Shown here: positions 5,957 to 6,021 of the stretch, piece after piece | How positions within the stretch are numbered: position 1 is the first letter of the stretch | How the letters are laid out: the number at the start of each line of letters is the position of its first letter | Assembly (NCBI GenBank): GCA_023260375.1 | Contig: JALQVK010000103.1 | Span: 1-6,021 of the forward strand | Source of the DNA: Rhodoluna sp. | Lineage (GTDB): Bacteria; Actinomycetota; Actinomycetes; Actinomycetales; Microbacteriaceae | Direction of reading: 5' to 3' | DNA: 6,021 nucleotides | Position numbers and translations under genes: made by a program | The notes under the pieces: generated by a model | The model's database searches: none | Seen by the model: only the letters and a program-made list of their open reading frames with translations | What the model was told of the DNA's origin: nothing

Positions 5957-6021
5957 ATGCCTTGGCTTCTAGCGATCCTGGCGATCGGGCTATTCGCTTT
6001 AGCGTGGTCGGTGTTTGTTGA
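5957..6021 (+). CDS. Start of a membrane or exported protein, possibly a metallophosphoesterase (partial)
   Basis: An ATG follows the PBP stop codon with no gap (TAAATG), and 21 codons are visible before the edge: MPWLLAILAIGLFALAWSVFV. This is one continuous hydrophobic helix suited to a signal anchor or signal peptide. There is no strong ribosome site, so translational coupling to the PBP gene is likely. In mycobacteria and many other actinobacteria the gene after the PASTA PBP encodes a calcineurin-like metallophosphoesterase with a hydrophobic N-terminus; that identity is inferred from gene order alone, as no catalytic motif lies in the window. Confidence 0.55.
   Translation, partial: MPWLLAILAIGLFALAWSVFV

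Noticed and set aside
1..6021. tRNA, rRNA, CRISPR array, insertion sequence, prophage or attachment site
   Set aside because: No long repeats, transposase or integrase motifs, repeat-spacer pattern or tRNA-like cloverleaf were seen; nearly all of the sequence is accounted for by core genes and the 6C RNA.

Overview
The window looks like chromosomal core DNA from an actinobacterium, probably a small-genome, moderate-GC member of the Microbacteriaceae (the freshwater or marine Luna-type lineages would fit). The reasons are an actinobacterial 6C RNA, an actinobacterial RidA-like subtype, a class A penicillin-binding protein with PASTA repeats, by-eye GC near one half, and very tight gene spacing. 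The taxon is an inference.

Layout. Positions 1-649 (minus) hold the N-terminal two thirds or so of a TadA/CpaF-type secretion ATPase, which runs off the left edge. It is the assembly motor of a Flp/tight-adherence pilus or a related machine. Positions 650-935 are the only sizeable non-coding stretch. They contain a 6C small RNA on the minus strand: two hairpins with C-rich loops, the second followed by a U-tract that makes it an intrinsic terminator. They also contain a short inverted repeat over the probable 6C promoter, and the leader of the next gene. Positions 936-2876 (plus) encode a complete acetyl-CoA synthetase (acs). Positions 2877-3338 (minus) encode a RidA/YjgF-family protein whose stop codon directly abuts that of acs. 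Positions 3339-3436 are a 98-bp divergent promoter region. Positions 3437-5956 (plus) encode a bifunctional peptidoglycan glycosyltransferase/transpeptidase of the PonA2 type. At 5957 a new reading frame starts directly after its stop codon and runs off the right edge. By known gene order it is probably a metallophosphoesterase, but only its hydrophobic N-terminus is visible.

How it fits together. The genes are not one pathway: pilus/secretion, acetate activation, imine/enamine detoxification and cell-wall synthesis. From memory, the order tadA - 6C RNA - acs - ridA-like - PASTA PBP - (metallophosphoesterase) matches the Mycobacterium tuberculosis interval Rv3659c to Rv3683, with most intervening genes absent (ssd, the HAD phosphatase, the crp/nth group, whiB4). 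The window therefore reads as a condensed version of a conserved actinobacterial neighbourhood. I do not see a new defence, mobile or biosynthetic system. The most interesting element is the 6C RNA and its surrounding regulatory DNA.
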